Source: Guptibacillus hwajinpoensis (GTDB lineage: Bacteria > Bacillota > Bacilli > Bacillales > Guptibacillaceae). Taken from it: a DNA stretch of 64,000 bases. The translations under genes and the position numbers were made by a program. Location: NCBI RefSeq assembly GCF_029277305.1, contig NZ_CP119526.1; one strand, 5' to 3'. Of this stretch, positions 1 through 8,841 are shown in pieces (positions within the stretch are counted from its first letter, which is position 1; each line of letters opens with the position of its first letter). Under the pieces are notes generated by a model. That model saw only the letters and a program-made list of their open reading frames with translations. It was not told where the DNA came from and ran no database searches.

Positions 1-155
1 TCACTCTGCGCAAGTTCGTATCTTGTTTGAAGTTCTTCAGGCGAGATATCCGTTAACTTCTCATGGAACGGTTTGCAATGCCCTCTCGGTTGTTGACCTT
101 TCTCAAGCATTTCATCAAAATACCCTTCCAGCTTGTAAGAATGAAACACTGACAT
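1..155 (-). CDS. Circularly permuted ATP-grasp protein, N-terminal fragment
   Basis: This is the first 51 codons of a minus-strand gene that runs off the left edge. The protein starts MSVFHSYKLEGYFDEML and continues through KPFHEKLTDISPEELQTRYE. This resembles the N terminus of circularly permuted type-2 ATP-grasp proteins (COG2308/DUF407 group), which begin with an aromatic-rich YFDEMF-like stretch and an L..SPEEL..R segment. A strong GAAGGGGG ribosome site lies just upstream of the ATG at 153-155. The family is predicted to form carboxylate-amine bonds; the substrate is unknown. The catalytic part lies outside the window, so the call rests on the N-terminal pattern only. Confidence 0.55.
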   Translation of the reverse strand, partial: MSVFHSYKLEGYFDEMLEKGQQPRGHCKPFHEKLTDISPEELQTRYELAQS

Positions 156-420
156 TCCCCCTTCACATATGTAGTAACATCAAACTAATTTTACCATTTT
201 TCTAACTTTTCTAACAAATTTCAATATGAAAGATCGAAATTCCTCTATTTCACGGGAAATAAGATGATTTATTTGTTACTAGATGGAAAAGTACTAGCAC
301 GGAAGTCACTTTTCCATAATCCTCCTCATAAGCTAGTACATCCCCTATAAAAGGTTCCTTCCAACAAGAAGCGAATCATTAGTATGAGAGAGTATAAGTC
401 CAGATCGAGGTGAAAAAGTC

Positions 421-1026
421 ATGCGATTATCAGAATTGAACCCTGATCGTCTTTCAAGAGAGCAGCTCACGTCATTTATGTTTGATGACACGTGCGATGA
501 CGGAAATAGCGGCGACTGCATTCTAGTATTTGGAGCCAAAACCATCCATCGAGTCGAAAAGGCAGCGAAGTTATATCACGATAAACGCGCACCTACTATT
601 CTCGTGACAGGATCCGCTGCAAGATGGGGGGTGAACGAAACGCCTGAGGCGATCTGGATGAAAGAGCATTTAACGAAGTTAGGTGTGCCAGAAGAAGATA
701 TTCTTGTTGAGCTTGAGGCTGCTAATACGACTGAAAATGTGATTGCTTCAATGATGGTACTTCAACAAACGTATGGTCTTCATATGATGAAGAGACTACT
801 TATTGTAAGTTCACCCTTTCATATGAAAAGGTGTTTGTTGACGTTGAGAACCTATATGCCAGACTGGATCACCTATACGTTCTGCTCAGATGATCGAAAA
901 ATCGGCCAACGAGGCAATTGGTGGACAGATTCAACTGAAAAAGCAAGAGTAATAAAAGAAGTCCATTCCATCTCAAAATACGCAGGTCTTGGGATCATTA
1001 AGGATGTAGATGTTCCACAACTTTAA
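421..1026 (+). CDS. YdcF/ElyC-family (DUF218) protein
   Basis: A 201-residue protein of the DUF218 fold. The first strand GDCILVFGA (31-39) is followed by VTGSAA (62-67), the conserved acid-Asn-Thr-x-EN stretch (99-106) and S-x2-FHM-x-R (130-137), in the family order. There is no obvious membrane segment, unlike SanA or ElyC, so it is the short soluble YdcF type. A GAGGTG ribosome site lies 8 bases before the ATG. Family members are linked to envelope processes or nucleotide binding, but no reaction is established for this one. It is divergent from the partial ATP-grasp gene and followed by a MITE-like repeat. Confidence 0.8.
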   Translation: MRLSELNPDRLSREQLTSFMFDDTCDDGNSGDCILVFGAKTIHRVEKAAKLYHDKRAPTILVTGSAARWGVNETPEAIWMKEHLTKLGVPEEDILVELEAANTTENVIASMMVLQQTYGLHMMKRLLIVSSPFHMKRCLLTLRTYMPDWITYTFCSDDRKIGQRGNWWTDSTEKARVIKEVHSISKYAGLGIIKDVDVPQL

Positions 1027-1046
1027 TTCCGTTTCAGTACCTTTAT

Positions 1047-1279
1047 AAAAGGCTCTTTTCTAATGGATTGTTGCTTTTGAATTAATTAATAAATAAAAAA
1101 CCACACTTCGCTAATTGGAGCGGAAGGATGCTCGACTCCTGCGGGATTAGCGGGACAGGTGAGACCCCGCAGGAGCGTTAGCGACGAGGAGGCTCACCGC
1201 CCGCCCCGCGGAAAGCGAGCATCCTGGAGCGGAAATGAACCCACTCATATAGCAATAATGTCTACGAAAAGAGCCTTAT
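1047..1279 (+). repeat. MITE-like element, full copy 1
   Basis: About 230 bp with imperfect terminal inverted repeats: AAGGCTCTTTTC at 1049-1060 and GAAAAGAGCCTT at 1266-1277, both flanked by TTATA/TATAA. Inside, GGATGCTCG pairs with CGAGCATCC and CTCCTGCGGG with CCCGCAGGAG, so the core folds as a nested hairpin. A direct GGAGCGGAA lies on each side of the core. It has no coding capacity. Related copies lie near 8.6, 14.1, 41.0 and 59.9 kb. Confidence 0.85.
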
Positions 1280-1280
1280 A

Positions 1281-1335
1281 AAAAAAGCTGTCTCTAAACG
1301 GTACACTCCGTACCGTTTTAAGAGACAGCTTTTTT
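1281..1335. terminator. Bidirectional intrinsic terminator
   Basis: A long inverted repeat: AAAAAAGCTGTCTCT and ACGGTA on the left pair with TACCGT and AGAGACAGCTTTTTT on the right, with a short loop. A-runs and T-runs flank it, so it can end transcription from either side. It abuts the stop codon of the minus-strand membrane protein gene. Confidence 0.85.
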
Positions 1336-4300
1336 AACGCCATTCTTTCCAATTATCTATTACCTTCTGCTTTTTCAATTGAAGAAGCGTATTACCTTCA
1401 TTGTCTCGGTTTTGCTTCTGCCATTCATAGAAACTTGCAACAGCAATAAGTGTCGAACCAGCAATTAATAGATACGCCCACCATGGCATGTTCCCCCAGT
1501 ATGGTCTTGTTTGAACAAAGACATTAAGCAACAGGACGCTACAGCCAATAATAAAGTAGGACTTGATGCGATAGAGGAAACCTCCGAGAACAGAAGCGAG
1601 TGACAACCCTCCCGCAATAATCGCATCATAGATTGTGTTGCTTATAAGCGCATCCGCTACTAGGATGGAAGCGATAATCGTTAGCACCGCCCATTCAATG
1701 AGCATCATTCCTCGCTCTTCTTTAGACCACGTTCGTTTTACTAGATAAATAGTAAGTGCAAGCCACGGTAACACATACACTTCAGCAATAATGTATTGAT
1801 TTAGTTCAATATGGTTTAGCAATGTATAGTAAGGAATCAAAAATGTTGCCGCTGTAAGACTTTTAACGATTCTAGAAGCCAGTCCACTCGGTACCCTTTT
1901 TATTTGAAGGATAAAGAGAACAACAAGCATGATAGCTGGAAGTTCATCTATCCAAAGCGCTGTTCCGTTTGGATAGAGAGTTAGCACAGTTAACAATGCT
2001 GCAACCGAATACCAGTCTACATGATTACCCTCTATGTTCTTAGACTGCATTGAGTAAAGTGTGCGATGAATGAGTAATCCGGTTACGAAAATGATCGTTG
2101 CTGAAAGAACACGAACAATCGTTACAACTTCCACCGTTTCGAATGGAAGCATCAATATAAACATCACCATAAAAAGAAGGGGTGCGATTGTAAACAATTG
2201 CCATCCTGACTTGTGCATCACATAAAGTACAAGGACGCTATACGAAACACCTAGCGCGAACGGAATCATTGACATGTTAATCAATTCAGTTGTAAACGGA
2301 ACAAGTCCGATGATAGAAAATGGCACGGCGTACCATTTGATCCGTTCCTTCCACTTTTCATCCAGCATGAACCAGAGAGCAAACATCACGAGGCTTGCGG
2401 AAAAACCAGTATAAGTGAACGCATCACTAGTTAATTCAAACCAACTTACAATGGAAATGTAGAGCAGCGGCACCATTGTAAAGCCTGCATAAAGAGATGA
2501 ACGAATTTCCCATTCCTTCATTCTCGTTAAGATCGTATACAAATAAATCACGAGTGCTATTGCATATAGAATCGGAACATTTCCTTGCTCACTTACCGTA
2601 TAGATGATCGCAATTGGTAAGTATAAATGAGAGAGATAGAAAAAGATCCGTTGTACAAATTCGTTTTTCTTCGTGATGGTATCCGCAATGATGATGAGAA
2701 GAACGCTTCCTAAGATCCACTGAAAAACTCCCTGAATTGGAAAAGCTTCCGCTGCCGAGAGATACGCGCCGAGCGTAAAGATGCTCATAAGATACCAAAG
2801 CGATAATTCGTTCGTTCTCTTCAACATAAGGTAAAAGATACCGATTGCTCCGACTAGTAAACTTGTTCGAACAAACAACTCATTGACTGGTGCAACAAGT
2901 AGCATAACTAACGAAATGCCGTAAGCACTCACTCCTGTCCAGAAAGCAGTCGCTTCCAGCAACTTCTGCTCTTTTCTTCTCCATAAGTAGTGAAGAGCAA
3001 TGATCACACACGCAGTAATACCTGAATGAAGTGGAAATCCATACCCTTCATATCCATTGTCATTCGTAAATAGAAGGTAGAGTACAAGTAAAGAAAACGT
3101 CCAAGCAATTGGATTTAAAACAGCGCCAGCATAGCGAATCCATAACCATTTTCCTTTTTGGTAAATACTTAAGTAAATGATTCCGATTACGTATAGCATG
3201 ACACTTTCAAGCCACCACTTCTCAGTAACCGCACCAAGTAAGAGCGCAATTCCCATTGGACCAAATGATACAAAAAGCGAGCCCGTTCGAATTCTGATTG
3301 TGTACTGCCATTTATTCCAGTAGAAGCCAGCTGCGTATAAGACAAGTCCTGTTAGAAATTGATGAACTAGTAGGGTTGTATTAGAAGGATTCTCGTAAAC
3401 CAAACTAATCGGATAAAGAAGCGCTGCTGCAAGAAAGAAGGGTGAAAGGAACCCAAACATTCGATAGCGTGAAATGTTTGCAAGGTACAGATAGTTTAAG
3501 CTGATGATGAAGTACCCGAGCACCAGCAACCAAGATGGATCATCATAACGCAAGACAAGCCCTTTGTAACTAATAAATACAAAAGCACAGAATGAAACGA
3601 CGCCGCTTGTAAGTTGAAAAGTTTTTTTCAAGTATGGATTTTGGAGAGGGCCAGCATTCTGCAGACCGATGAAAACAAATCCAACGAGTGCGTATAACAT
3701 AACATCCAAGGAACCAAGGATGGAATGTTCAATTAATTGATAGATTCCATATACGAGTAATGCAGTGAACACAAAGTGATATTCTTTTTGTTTCCCAATA
3801 TAGATCATCGAAAGGTAGAGTACAGCAGTAAGAATAACGTTAAAGCTGTAGAACACTTCGCTTTCGAAGAAAAAAAGCAGCAGTAGGGTTGAAAGAATTA
3901 AATTCCCTTGAGCATATAGTGGTAATTCTTTCGTAAAAATCGCTAGATTCTGAGCATTTTTCGTTTTAGCATACGCTAAAAGCAAAAGACCATTAAACAG
4001 AACAATGCCGAGATAAAATACGTCTACTGTTGGATTAAACAGATTGATGAAAAAAGCGGCACCAATGCTGAGTGTGACAAATGAAAACCAAACGAACAAT
4101 CTTGAAGTTTGGCGTATAGCGTGGAAGGCATACAGCGGTAAACAGATGAGTGCACCTATGAGACCAAGCACGTCATTTCCTGCACCTGTTACCGATAGCC
4201 ACTCACCAAAAAGCTGGAAGTAACCGGCTGACAACACCACGATCGGTAGAAACAAGCTGCCAAGAATCAAAAATGCAAAAGCTGTTTTCTCGATTCTCAA

Positions 4301-4723
4301 CTTATGCCCGCTCAGCCAGCTGATTCCAAAGAACACTCCAGATATGCCCCCGATTAAGGCTGTTTTCATAGCTGAGGTCATCACATCCCACGTACTTGTC
4401 GCGAGTACTAACGCACCTAGTAGAAGAAACACAACGCCAATAACTAATATCCAAGTTAGATTACGGTCTCGTAATTCCTGAGGTGATTTCACTTTCGTTT
4501 CTTTGACCGGCGGTTGTTTTTTCACCGGTTCTGATGGCTGCTGCCAGGTCTTCTTACTTTCTACCTCTTTTTTCTCGACGCTAATCTCATCAAGCATTTC
4601 CTGATAAGCAGCCGCAACAAGTTCGTACGTCTCACCCTCTATGTAATCGTGGAGCCTTAACCTTTTTAATTCATCTTGAAATACAGTTTCTCTTTCTCTC
4701 TCATTCACCTTCCCCACCTCCAT
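1334..4723 (-). CDS. Very large polytopic membrane protein (about 30 TM)
   Basis: An 1129-residue protein. Residues 1-90 are soluble and charged, with a Lys/Pro-rich linker. The rest is an almost unbroken series of hydrophobic segments, roughly 30 by eye, starting with WILVIGVVFLLLGALVLATS. The layout resembles large Bacillus proteins annotated as DUF2157-like or SCO7613 C-terminal-domain membrane proteins. No transporter motif or catalytic residue is recognisable, so no function is assigned. The gene is monocistronic: a bidirectional terminator follows it and the two-hairpin cassette lies upstream. An AT-rich, purine-containing leader precedes the start. Confidence 0.7.
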   Translation of the reverse strand: MEVGKVNERERETVFQDELKRLRLHDYIEGETYELVAAAYQEMLDEISVEKKEVESKKTWQQPSEPVKKQPPVKETKVKSPQELRDRNLTWILVIGVVFLLLGALVLATSTWDVMTSAMKTALIGGISGVFFGISWLSGHKLRIEKTAFAFLILGSLFLPIVVLSAGYFQLFGEWLSVTGAGNDVLGLIGALICLPLYAFHAIRQTSRLFVWFSFVTLSIGAAFFINLFNPTVDVFYLGIVLFNGLLLLAYAKTKNAQNLAIFTKELPLYAQGNLILSTLLLLFFFESEVFYSFNVILTAVLYLSMIYIGKQKEYHFVFTALLVYGIYQLIEHSILGSLDVMLYALVGFVFIGLQNAGPLQNPYLKKTFQLTSGVVSFCAFVFISYKGLVLRYDDPSWLLVLGYFIISLNYLYLANISRYRMFGFLSPFFLAAALLYPISLVYENPSNTTLLVHQFLTGLVLYAAGFYWNKWQYTIRIRTGSLFVSFGPMGIALLLGAVTEKWWLESVMLYVIGIIYLSIYQKGKWLWIRYAGAVLNPIAWTFSLLVLYLLFTNDNGYEGYGFPLHSGITACVIIALHYLWRRKEQKLLEATAFWTGVSAYGISLVMLLVAPVNELFVRTSLLVGAIGIFYLMLKRTNELSLWYLMSIFTLGAYLSAAEAFPIQGVFQWILGSVLLIIIADTITKKNEFVQRIFFYLSHLYLPIAIIYTVSEQGNVPILYAIALVIYLYTILTRMKEWEIRSSLYAGFTMVPLLYISIVSWFELTSDAFTYTGFSASLVMFALWFMLDEKWKERIKWYAVPFSIIGLVPFTTELINMSMIPFALGVSYSVLVLYVMHKSGWQLFTIAPLLFMVMFILMLPFETVEVVTIVRVLSATIIFVTGLLIHRTLYSMQSKNIEGNHVDWYSVAALLTVLTLYPNGTALWIDELPAIMLVVLFILQIKRVPSGLASRIVKSLTAATFLIPYYTLLNHIELNQYIIAEVYVLPWLALTIYLVKRTWSKEERGMMLIEWAVLTIIASILVADALISNTIYDAIIAGGLSLASVLGGFLYRIKSYFIIGCSVLLLNVFVQTRPYWGNMPWWAYLLIAGSTLIAVASFYEWQKQNRDNEGNTLLQLKKQKVIDNWKEWR

Positions 4724-4820
4724 ACATTAACATTATTTTCCTCTTTTTATTCCTGCCTCTAGTGTACTCATACTCAATTCAACCTTGCAACATGCTCATT
4801 GAATTTCGCTTTTTTATACG

Positions 4821-4895
4821 AAAGAAAGTGTCCGCCTGGGGCGGACACTTTCTTTGATTTGTCTTTGAGGGGGGTCAGGTACCGACCTGACCCCC
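4821..4895 (-). terminator. Two-hairpin terminator cassette, copy 1
   Basis: Read on the minus strand, the first hairpin is GGGGGTCAGGT-loop-ACCTGACCCCCC (4869-4895). A 13-base spacer follows, then a second stem AAAGAAAGTGTCCGCC / GGCGGACACTTTCTTT (4821-4855), which ends in a T-rich tail. The first hairpin overlaps the end of the ABC transporter gene and supplies its stop codon. Similar pairs occur at 48.3, 49.9 and 50.6 kb. Confidence 0.8.
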
Positions 4896-6647
4896 TAAGG
4901 TTAATCCTGCATAATACCCTCCACGGGCGAGTAGTTCTTTGTGATTTCCTCTTTCGATGATCTCACCGCTGTTCAATACGATAATTTGGTCAGCTCGTTG
5001 AATTGTATTAAGGCGATGAGCAATGACGAAGCTTGTGCGTCCTTCCATTAGCGACCACAGTGCTTTCTGAATTTGAATTTCTGTTCTTGTGTCGATGCTG
5101 CTTGTTGCTTCATCAAGAATTAGAATCGCGGGATCTGCAAGAACGGCTCTCGCAATGGAAAGGAGCTGGCGTTGGCCATGGCTGATACCACCGCCATCCT
5201 GCTTTAAGATCGTGTCGTAACCGTCAGACAACCTTGAAATAAACGAATGAGCATTAGCGACTCGTGCTGCTTCCTCAACTTCCTCATCCGTTGCATCAAG
5301 TCTTCCATAGCGAATGTTTTCTCGAACCGTTCCATTAAATAAGAACGTATCTTGAAGAACAAACGCCATATTTTCTCTTAGACTAGTTCTCTTTATCTTC
5401 GTAATGTCGTGTCCTTCTACTTCAATTTCTCCACTCGTTACTTCGTAGAAACGCATAAGTAGATTAACAATTGTCGTCTTTCCGGCACCAGTCGGGCCAA
5501 CGATTGCAATTGACTCACCAGGATTTGCTTCAAATGAGACACCTGACAGCGTGCTATCTTGTTCATAGGAAAATGAGACATCTTTAAAAGCAACCTTTCC
5601 CTTTACATGCTGAAGTTGAATCGCGTCATCGTCATCCAACTGTTCTTCTTTCTCATCAAGTATAGAGAAAACCCGCTCCGCCCCTGCCACCGCAGACAAG
5701 ATCGTATTAAATTGGTTAGCAAGATCATTCAGCGGTCGTGTAAACAGCCTAGAATATTGAATGAATGCAACAATCACACCGATTGATACCATCCCTTTAA
5801 GAGACAGCCACCCTCCAGCAGCCGCAATTAACAAGAAGCTTACGTTGTTCAACACGTTCATCAGCTTTGGAATAAACCCTGAATACGTCATCGACCAGAA
5901 ACCAGACGTTCGAAGTTCTTCATTTCTATCAGCCATTTGCTTTAATACACGTTTTTCCTGCGAAAATGATTTGATAATCTGCTGTCCAGACAGCGTTTCT
6001 TCTATAACACTATTAAGCTCACCAAGGTTCTTCTGCTGCTCCTTAAAATAATAACCCGTCCGTTTCGTGATCCATTTCATACCCATAAACATAACGGGAA
6101 TGATTGTGAATGTAATCGCAGTAAGCACTGGGCTGAGCCATAACATCAATCCGATCGTTCCTGAAAGGGTCAGTATACTAGCAAAAATCTGAATAACTGA
6201 GCTATTTAATGTTTTACTCACATTTTCGATATCATTCGTTAATCGACTCATGAGCTCACCGTGCGTTTTTTTATCAAAAAAAGGAATGGGTAAACGATGG
6301 AGGTGGTGAAATAAATCTTTCCTCATGCGATACACCGTTTTTTGTGCAATACCGATCATCCAGTAATTCTGAAAAAAAGTGGCAGCTGACTGCAATATGT
6401 AGACAGCGATCAGAAGTCCCAAAATCAGCGGGAGCCCAGTGAGTTCAGTCGGAACAAGATACTCATCTATTGCAATACTTGTTAAGTATGGTCCAAGAAG
6501 ACCAAAGCCTGAGCTTGCGATGACCATGATGATGACAAGCGTTAAAAGCCATTTCTGTTCTGAAAGGTAGCGCCAGATTCTTGCGACAGTACCTTTCAAA
6601 TCGTCGGGTCGCTTTTTACCGTTATGATTAGGTTTGCCGGAGCTCAT
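4875..6647 (-). CDS. ABC exporter half-transporter, canonical-site subunit
   Basis: A 590-residue TM-NBD half-transporter: a six-helix domain, then an ATPase with GPTGAGKTT (384-392), Walker B ILILDE (508-513) and switch histidine H544 in IAHR. The ABC signature is ISHGQ (488-492) instead of LSGGQ. I place the start at ATG 6645-6647, preceded by GGAGGAGG; this overlaps the upstream gene by 20 bp. A longer reading from 6731 has no ribosome site. With the next gene it forms a heterodimeric exporter of the YfiB/YfiC or BmrC/BmrD class, probably for drugs or lipophilic compounds. The C-terminal TLGGQVGT and stop are encoded by a palindromic repeat. Confidence 0.88.
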   Translation of the reverse strand: MSSGKPNHNGKKRPDDLKGTVARIWRYLSEQKWLLTLVIIMVIASSGFGLLGPYLTSIAIDEYLVPTELTGLPLILGLLIAVYILQSAATFFQNYWMIGIAQKTVYRMRKDLFHHLHRLPIPFFDKKTHGELMSRLTNDIENVSKTLNSSVIQIFASILTLSGTIGLMLWLSPVLTAITFTIIPVMFMGMKWITKRTGYYFKEQQKNLGELNSVIEETLSGQQIIKSFSQEKRVLKQMADRNEELRTSGFWSMTYSGFIPKLMNVLNNVSFLLIAAAGGWLSLKGMVSIGVIVAFIQYSRLFTRPLNDLANQFNTILSAVAGAERVFSILDEKEEQLDDDDAIQLQHVKGKVAFKDVSFSYEQDSTLSGVSFEANPGESIAIVGPTGAGKTTIVNLLMRFYEVTSGEIEVEGHDITKIKRTSLRENMAFVLQDTFLFNGTVRENIRYGRLDATDEEVEEAARVANAHSFISRLSDGYDTILKQDGGGISHGQRQLLSIARAVLADPAILILDEATSSIDTRTEIQIQKALWSLMEGRTSFVIAHRLNTIQRADQIIVLNSGEIIERGNHKELLARGGYYAGLTLGGQVGT

Positions 6648-8358
6648 GATACGCCTCCTCCCCATACTGAGAAACAAAAATATCCCGGTAAATGGAATGA
6701 TGCTGTAGCAGTTCGTAATGAGTGCCTTCACCTATTAGTTCCCCGTCTTCAATAAGAAGAATGGTATCTGCATCTTTAATAGAGCTTATCTTCTGTGCAA
6801 TCAAGATCACCATCCCCTGCAAACGAGTTAACTCCCTCTGCAAGGCAGCTTCAGTATTTAAATCGAGTGCACTCGTACTGTCATCCAAAATAAGAATTTC
6901 CGGCATTCGAATCAGAGCACGTGCTATCGCAAGGCGCTGTTTCTGTCCACCAGAAAGGTTAATCCCTTTTTGCCCTAGCACCGTCTCATACTGATTCGGT
7001 AGTGACATAACAAACGAATGAATCTGAGCAGCTTTTGCAGCAGAAACGATTTCATCTAAACTGGCATCTTCTTTCCCCCAGCGAATATTATCGCTAATCG
7101 ATCCACTGAAAAGAATCGCTTCTTGCGGAACCATTCCTATTCGATTACGTAGCTCTTCTAGCTGAAACTCCTGAATACAGCGTCCATTCAGTGTGATTTC
7201 TCCCTCTGTTGGGTCATATAATCTTGGAATAAGCTGGACAAGGGATGATTTGCCTGATCCTGTCATGCCTATGACTCCAATTAATTGTCCCTGAGTAGCT
7301 GAGAAACTAACTTGATTCAAGACATTGTCCTGTGATCCAGGATAGTGGAAGCTCACGTTATGAAATTGAAGGGTTTCAATTTCGTTCAGTGAAGTTTCTA
7401 ATTGCTCTTCCTGAGCTGTAGGAGTCGAGAGTACTTCTTGCATCCGTGAAGCTGAAGCCTTAGCACGCGAAAGAATCATAAGGATAAAAGAAAACATCGT
7501 AAGTGCCACTGTAATTCTTGTGCCATACGTAATAATGGCGGATATTTCACCAACTTGTGTGTTGCCAGCTACGACTTTTAACCCACCAAACCAAACAACA
7601 GCTACAATGGCGATATTCATTAGAACGAGAAGAACGGGTGTAGCGAGCTCAATAAGGCGAAGCGATGAGACGGTTTGATTCATTAGATCTCCGTTGACAC
7701 CTTTGAAGCGACGCTGCTCGTGCCTCCCCCGGAGATAAGCTTTAATAAGCCTAACGCCAACAAGATTCTCTCTCATCACACCATTTACTCGATCAAGTTT
7801 ATCCTGAACTGAACTGAAAAGGGGAACGCCTTTCTTCATGACGTAATACAGAAAAACCATAACGAGTGGAATCGCAGCTGTTAAAAGAAGAGCAAGTTGC
7901 ACATCAACAACGAAAGCCATGACAATACCACCGACTACTAGTAGCGGTGCTCTGACCATAATACGTAGACCCATAAACACAACGAGCTGCACTTGATTCA
8001 CATCATTTGTCAGTCTCGTAATGAGTGAAGAAGTAGGAAATCGATTAAAATCTTTGAAAGCGAACGACTGAACTTTCTCAAAAAGTGCTTTCCTTAAATC
8101 GAAAGCAAAATGCTGACTAACGTATGCTGCAAGAAATGTATTAATGATCGAAGCAATGAATGAAACCACCGTTAGAACAACCATGTAAATTCCTAACCTT
8201 GTAATGACACTAAGATCTTCGTTCACTATACCGTTATCAATAATGTCTGCCATCATTAAAGGAAGCCACAGCTCAACAGCAAGCTCAACTAACATTAAGA
8301 GCGCTGCAATAATTGCAGCAACCCGGTACGGTTTAATATAGGCCAATATTTTCTGCAC
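6628..8358 (-). CDS. ABC exporter half-transporter, degenerate-site subunit
   Basis: A 576-residue TM-NBD half-transporter starting at GTG 8356-8358 behind AGGGGAGGA. The ATPase has a good Walker A (364-371) and canonical LSGGQ (468-472). However, the catalytic Glu after Walker B is Asp (ILILDD, 488-493) and the switch His is Gln (AQK, Q522). These changes fall on the opposite half-site to the altered ISHGQ signature of the partner. The heterodimer would therefore have one consensus and one degenerate ATP site, as known for BmrC/D-type exporters. It is first in the operon and overlaps its partner by 20 bp. Confidence 0.88.
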   Translation of the reverse strand: MQKILAYIKPYRVAAIIAALLMLVELAVELWLPLMMADIIDNGIVNEDLSVITRLGIYMVVLTVVSFIASIINTFLAAYVSQHFAFDLRKALFEKVQSFAFKDFNRFPTSSLITRLTNDVNQVQLVVFMGLRIMVRAPLLVVGGIVMAFVVDVQLALLLTAAIPLVMVFLYYVMKKGVPLFSSVQDKLDRVNGVMRENLVGVRLIKAYLRGRHEQRRFKGVNGDLMNQTVSSLRLIELATPVLLVLMNIAIVAVVWFGGLKVVAGNTQVGEISAIITYGTRITVALTMFSFILMILSRAKASASRMQEVLSTPTAQEEQLETSLNEIETLQFHNVSFHYPGSQDNVLNQVSFSATQGQLIGVIGMTGSGKSSLVQLIPRLYDPTEGEITLNGRCIQEFQLEELRNRIGMVPQEAILFSGSISDNIRWGKEDASLDEIVSAAKAAQIHSFVMSLPNQYETVLGQKGINLSGGQKQRLAIARALIRMPEILILDDSTSALDLNTEAALQRELTRLQGMVILIAQKISSIKDADTILLIEDGELIGEGTHYELLQHHSIYRDIFVSQYGEEAYHELRQT

Positions 8359-8398
8359 AGCATCCTCCCCTATTCATAAGGCGTCTAATTGTATTTAT

Positions 8399-8428
8399 AT
8401 TGTACAGGATATTTAGGGACTCGAACAA
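8399..8428 (-). promoter_or_regulatory. Candidate sigma-A promoter of ABC exporter operon
   Basis: On the minus strand, TTGTTC (8423-8428) is followed after 18 bases by TACAAT (8399-8404), about 40 bp upstream of the GTG start. The match to TTGACA/TATAAT is moderate. Confidence 0.4.
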
Positions 8429-8435
8429 ATATGTA

Positions 8436-8570
8436 CTTTTAAAGTAGACATTGTTGCAATAAGAGTAGGTGAATTCCGCTTCAGGATGCTCGCTTTCCGC
8501 TCCAATTAGCGAAGCGTGGTTTTCTATACAAGAATCGTTTCAAAAAACAACAATCTTTTAGAAAGGCTCT
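8436..8570 (-). repeat. MITE-like element, internally deleted copy
   Basis: The ends of the roughly 220-bp element are present (GTAGACATTGTTGC at one side, CAACAATCTTTTAG at the other). The central hundred bases are missing: GATGCTCGCTTTCCGC runs straight into TCCAATTAGCG. The junction lies at a shared TTCCGC, consistent with a slippage deletion. Its end overlaps the AAGGCTCTTTT end of the next full copy. Confidence 0.75.
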
Positions 8571-8787
8571 TTTCGTAGACATTGTTGCTATAGGTGATCA
8601 ATCTCCGCTCCAGAATGCTCGCTTTCCGCGGGGCGGGCGGTGAGCCTCCTCGTCGCTAACGCTCCTGCGGGGTCTCACCTGTCCCGCTAGTCCCGCAGGA
8701 GTCGAGCATTCTTCCGCTCCAATTAGCGAAGTCAGGTTCTTTTAAGAAAATCCTTTCATAGCAACAATCTTTTAGAAAAGAGCTTTT
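8563..8787 (-). repeat. MITE-like element, full copy 2
   Basis: A full-length copy in reverse orientation. It runs from AAGGCTCTTTTCGTAGACATT at 8563 to AATCTTTTAGAAAAGAGCTTTT at its right end. The nested inverted repeats of the core are intact. Together with the deleted copy it fills most of the 483-bp gap between the ABC exporter and manA, where I see no gene. Confidence 0.82.
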
Positions 8788-8811
8788 GATAAAGAGTTAG
8801 CAACCTAAAGA

Positions 8812-8834
8812 GCCAGCTCACGAGTTGAGCTGGC
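8812..8834 (-). terminator. manA terminator hairpin
   Basis: A perfect 9-bp stem, GCCAGCTCA / TGAGCTGGC, just after the manA stop. The following T content is modest. Confidence 0.65.
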
Positions 8835-8841
8835 TTCTCTT

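Noticed and set aside
23..205. 60-residue plus-strand frame at the left edge
   Set aside because: It is antisense to the partial ATP-grasp gene, which has a better start and recognisable protein text.
1095..1240. Possible structured RNA or riboswitch in the GC-rich hairpin
   Set aside because: The same sequence recurs at unrelated places in both orientations, with end repeats, so it is a dispersed element and not a gene-specific leader.
6648..6731. Longer N-terminus for the second ABC half-transporter
   Set aside because: It would overlap the upstream gene by 104 bp and has no ribosome site, whereas ATG 6645-6647 follows GGAGGAGG.
8436..8787. Possible CRISPR array from two adjacent repeats
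   Set aside because: The units are one full and one deleted copy of a long element; there are no short regular repeats with unique spacers and no cas genes.
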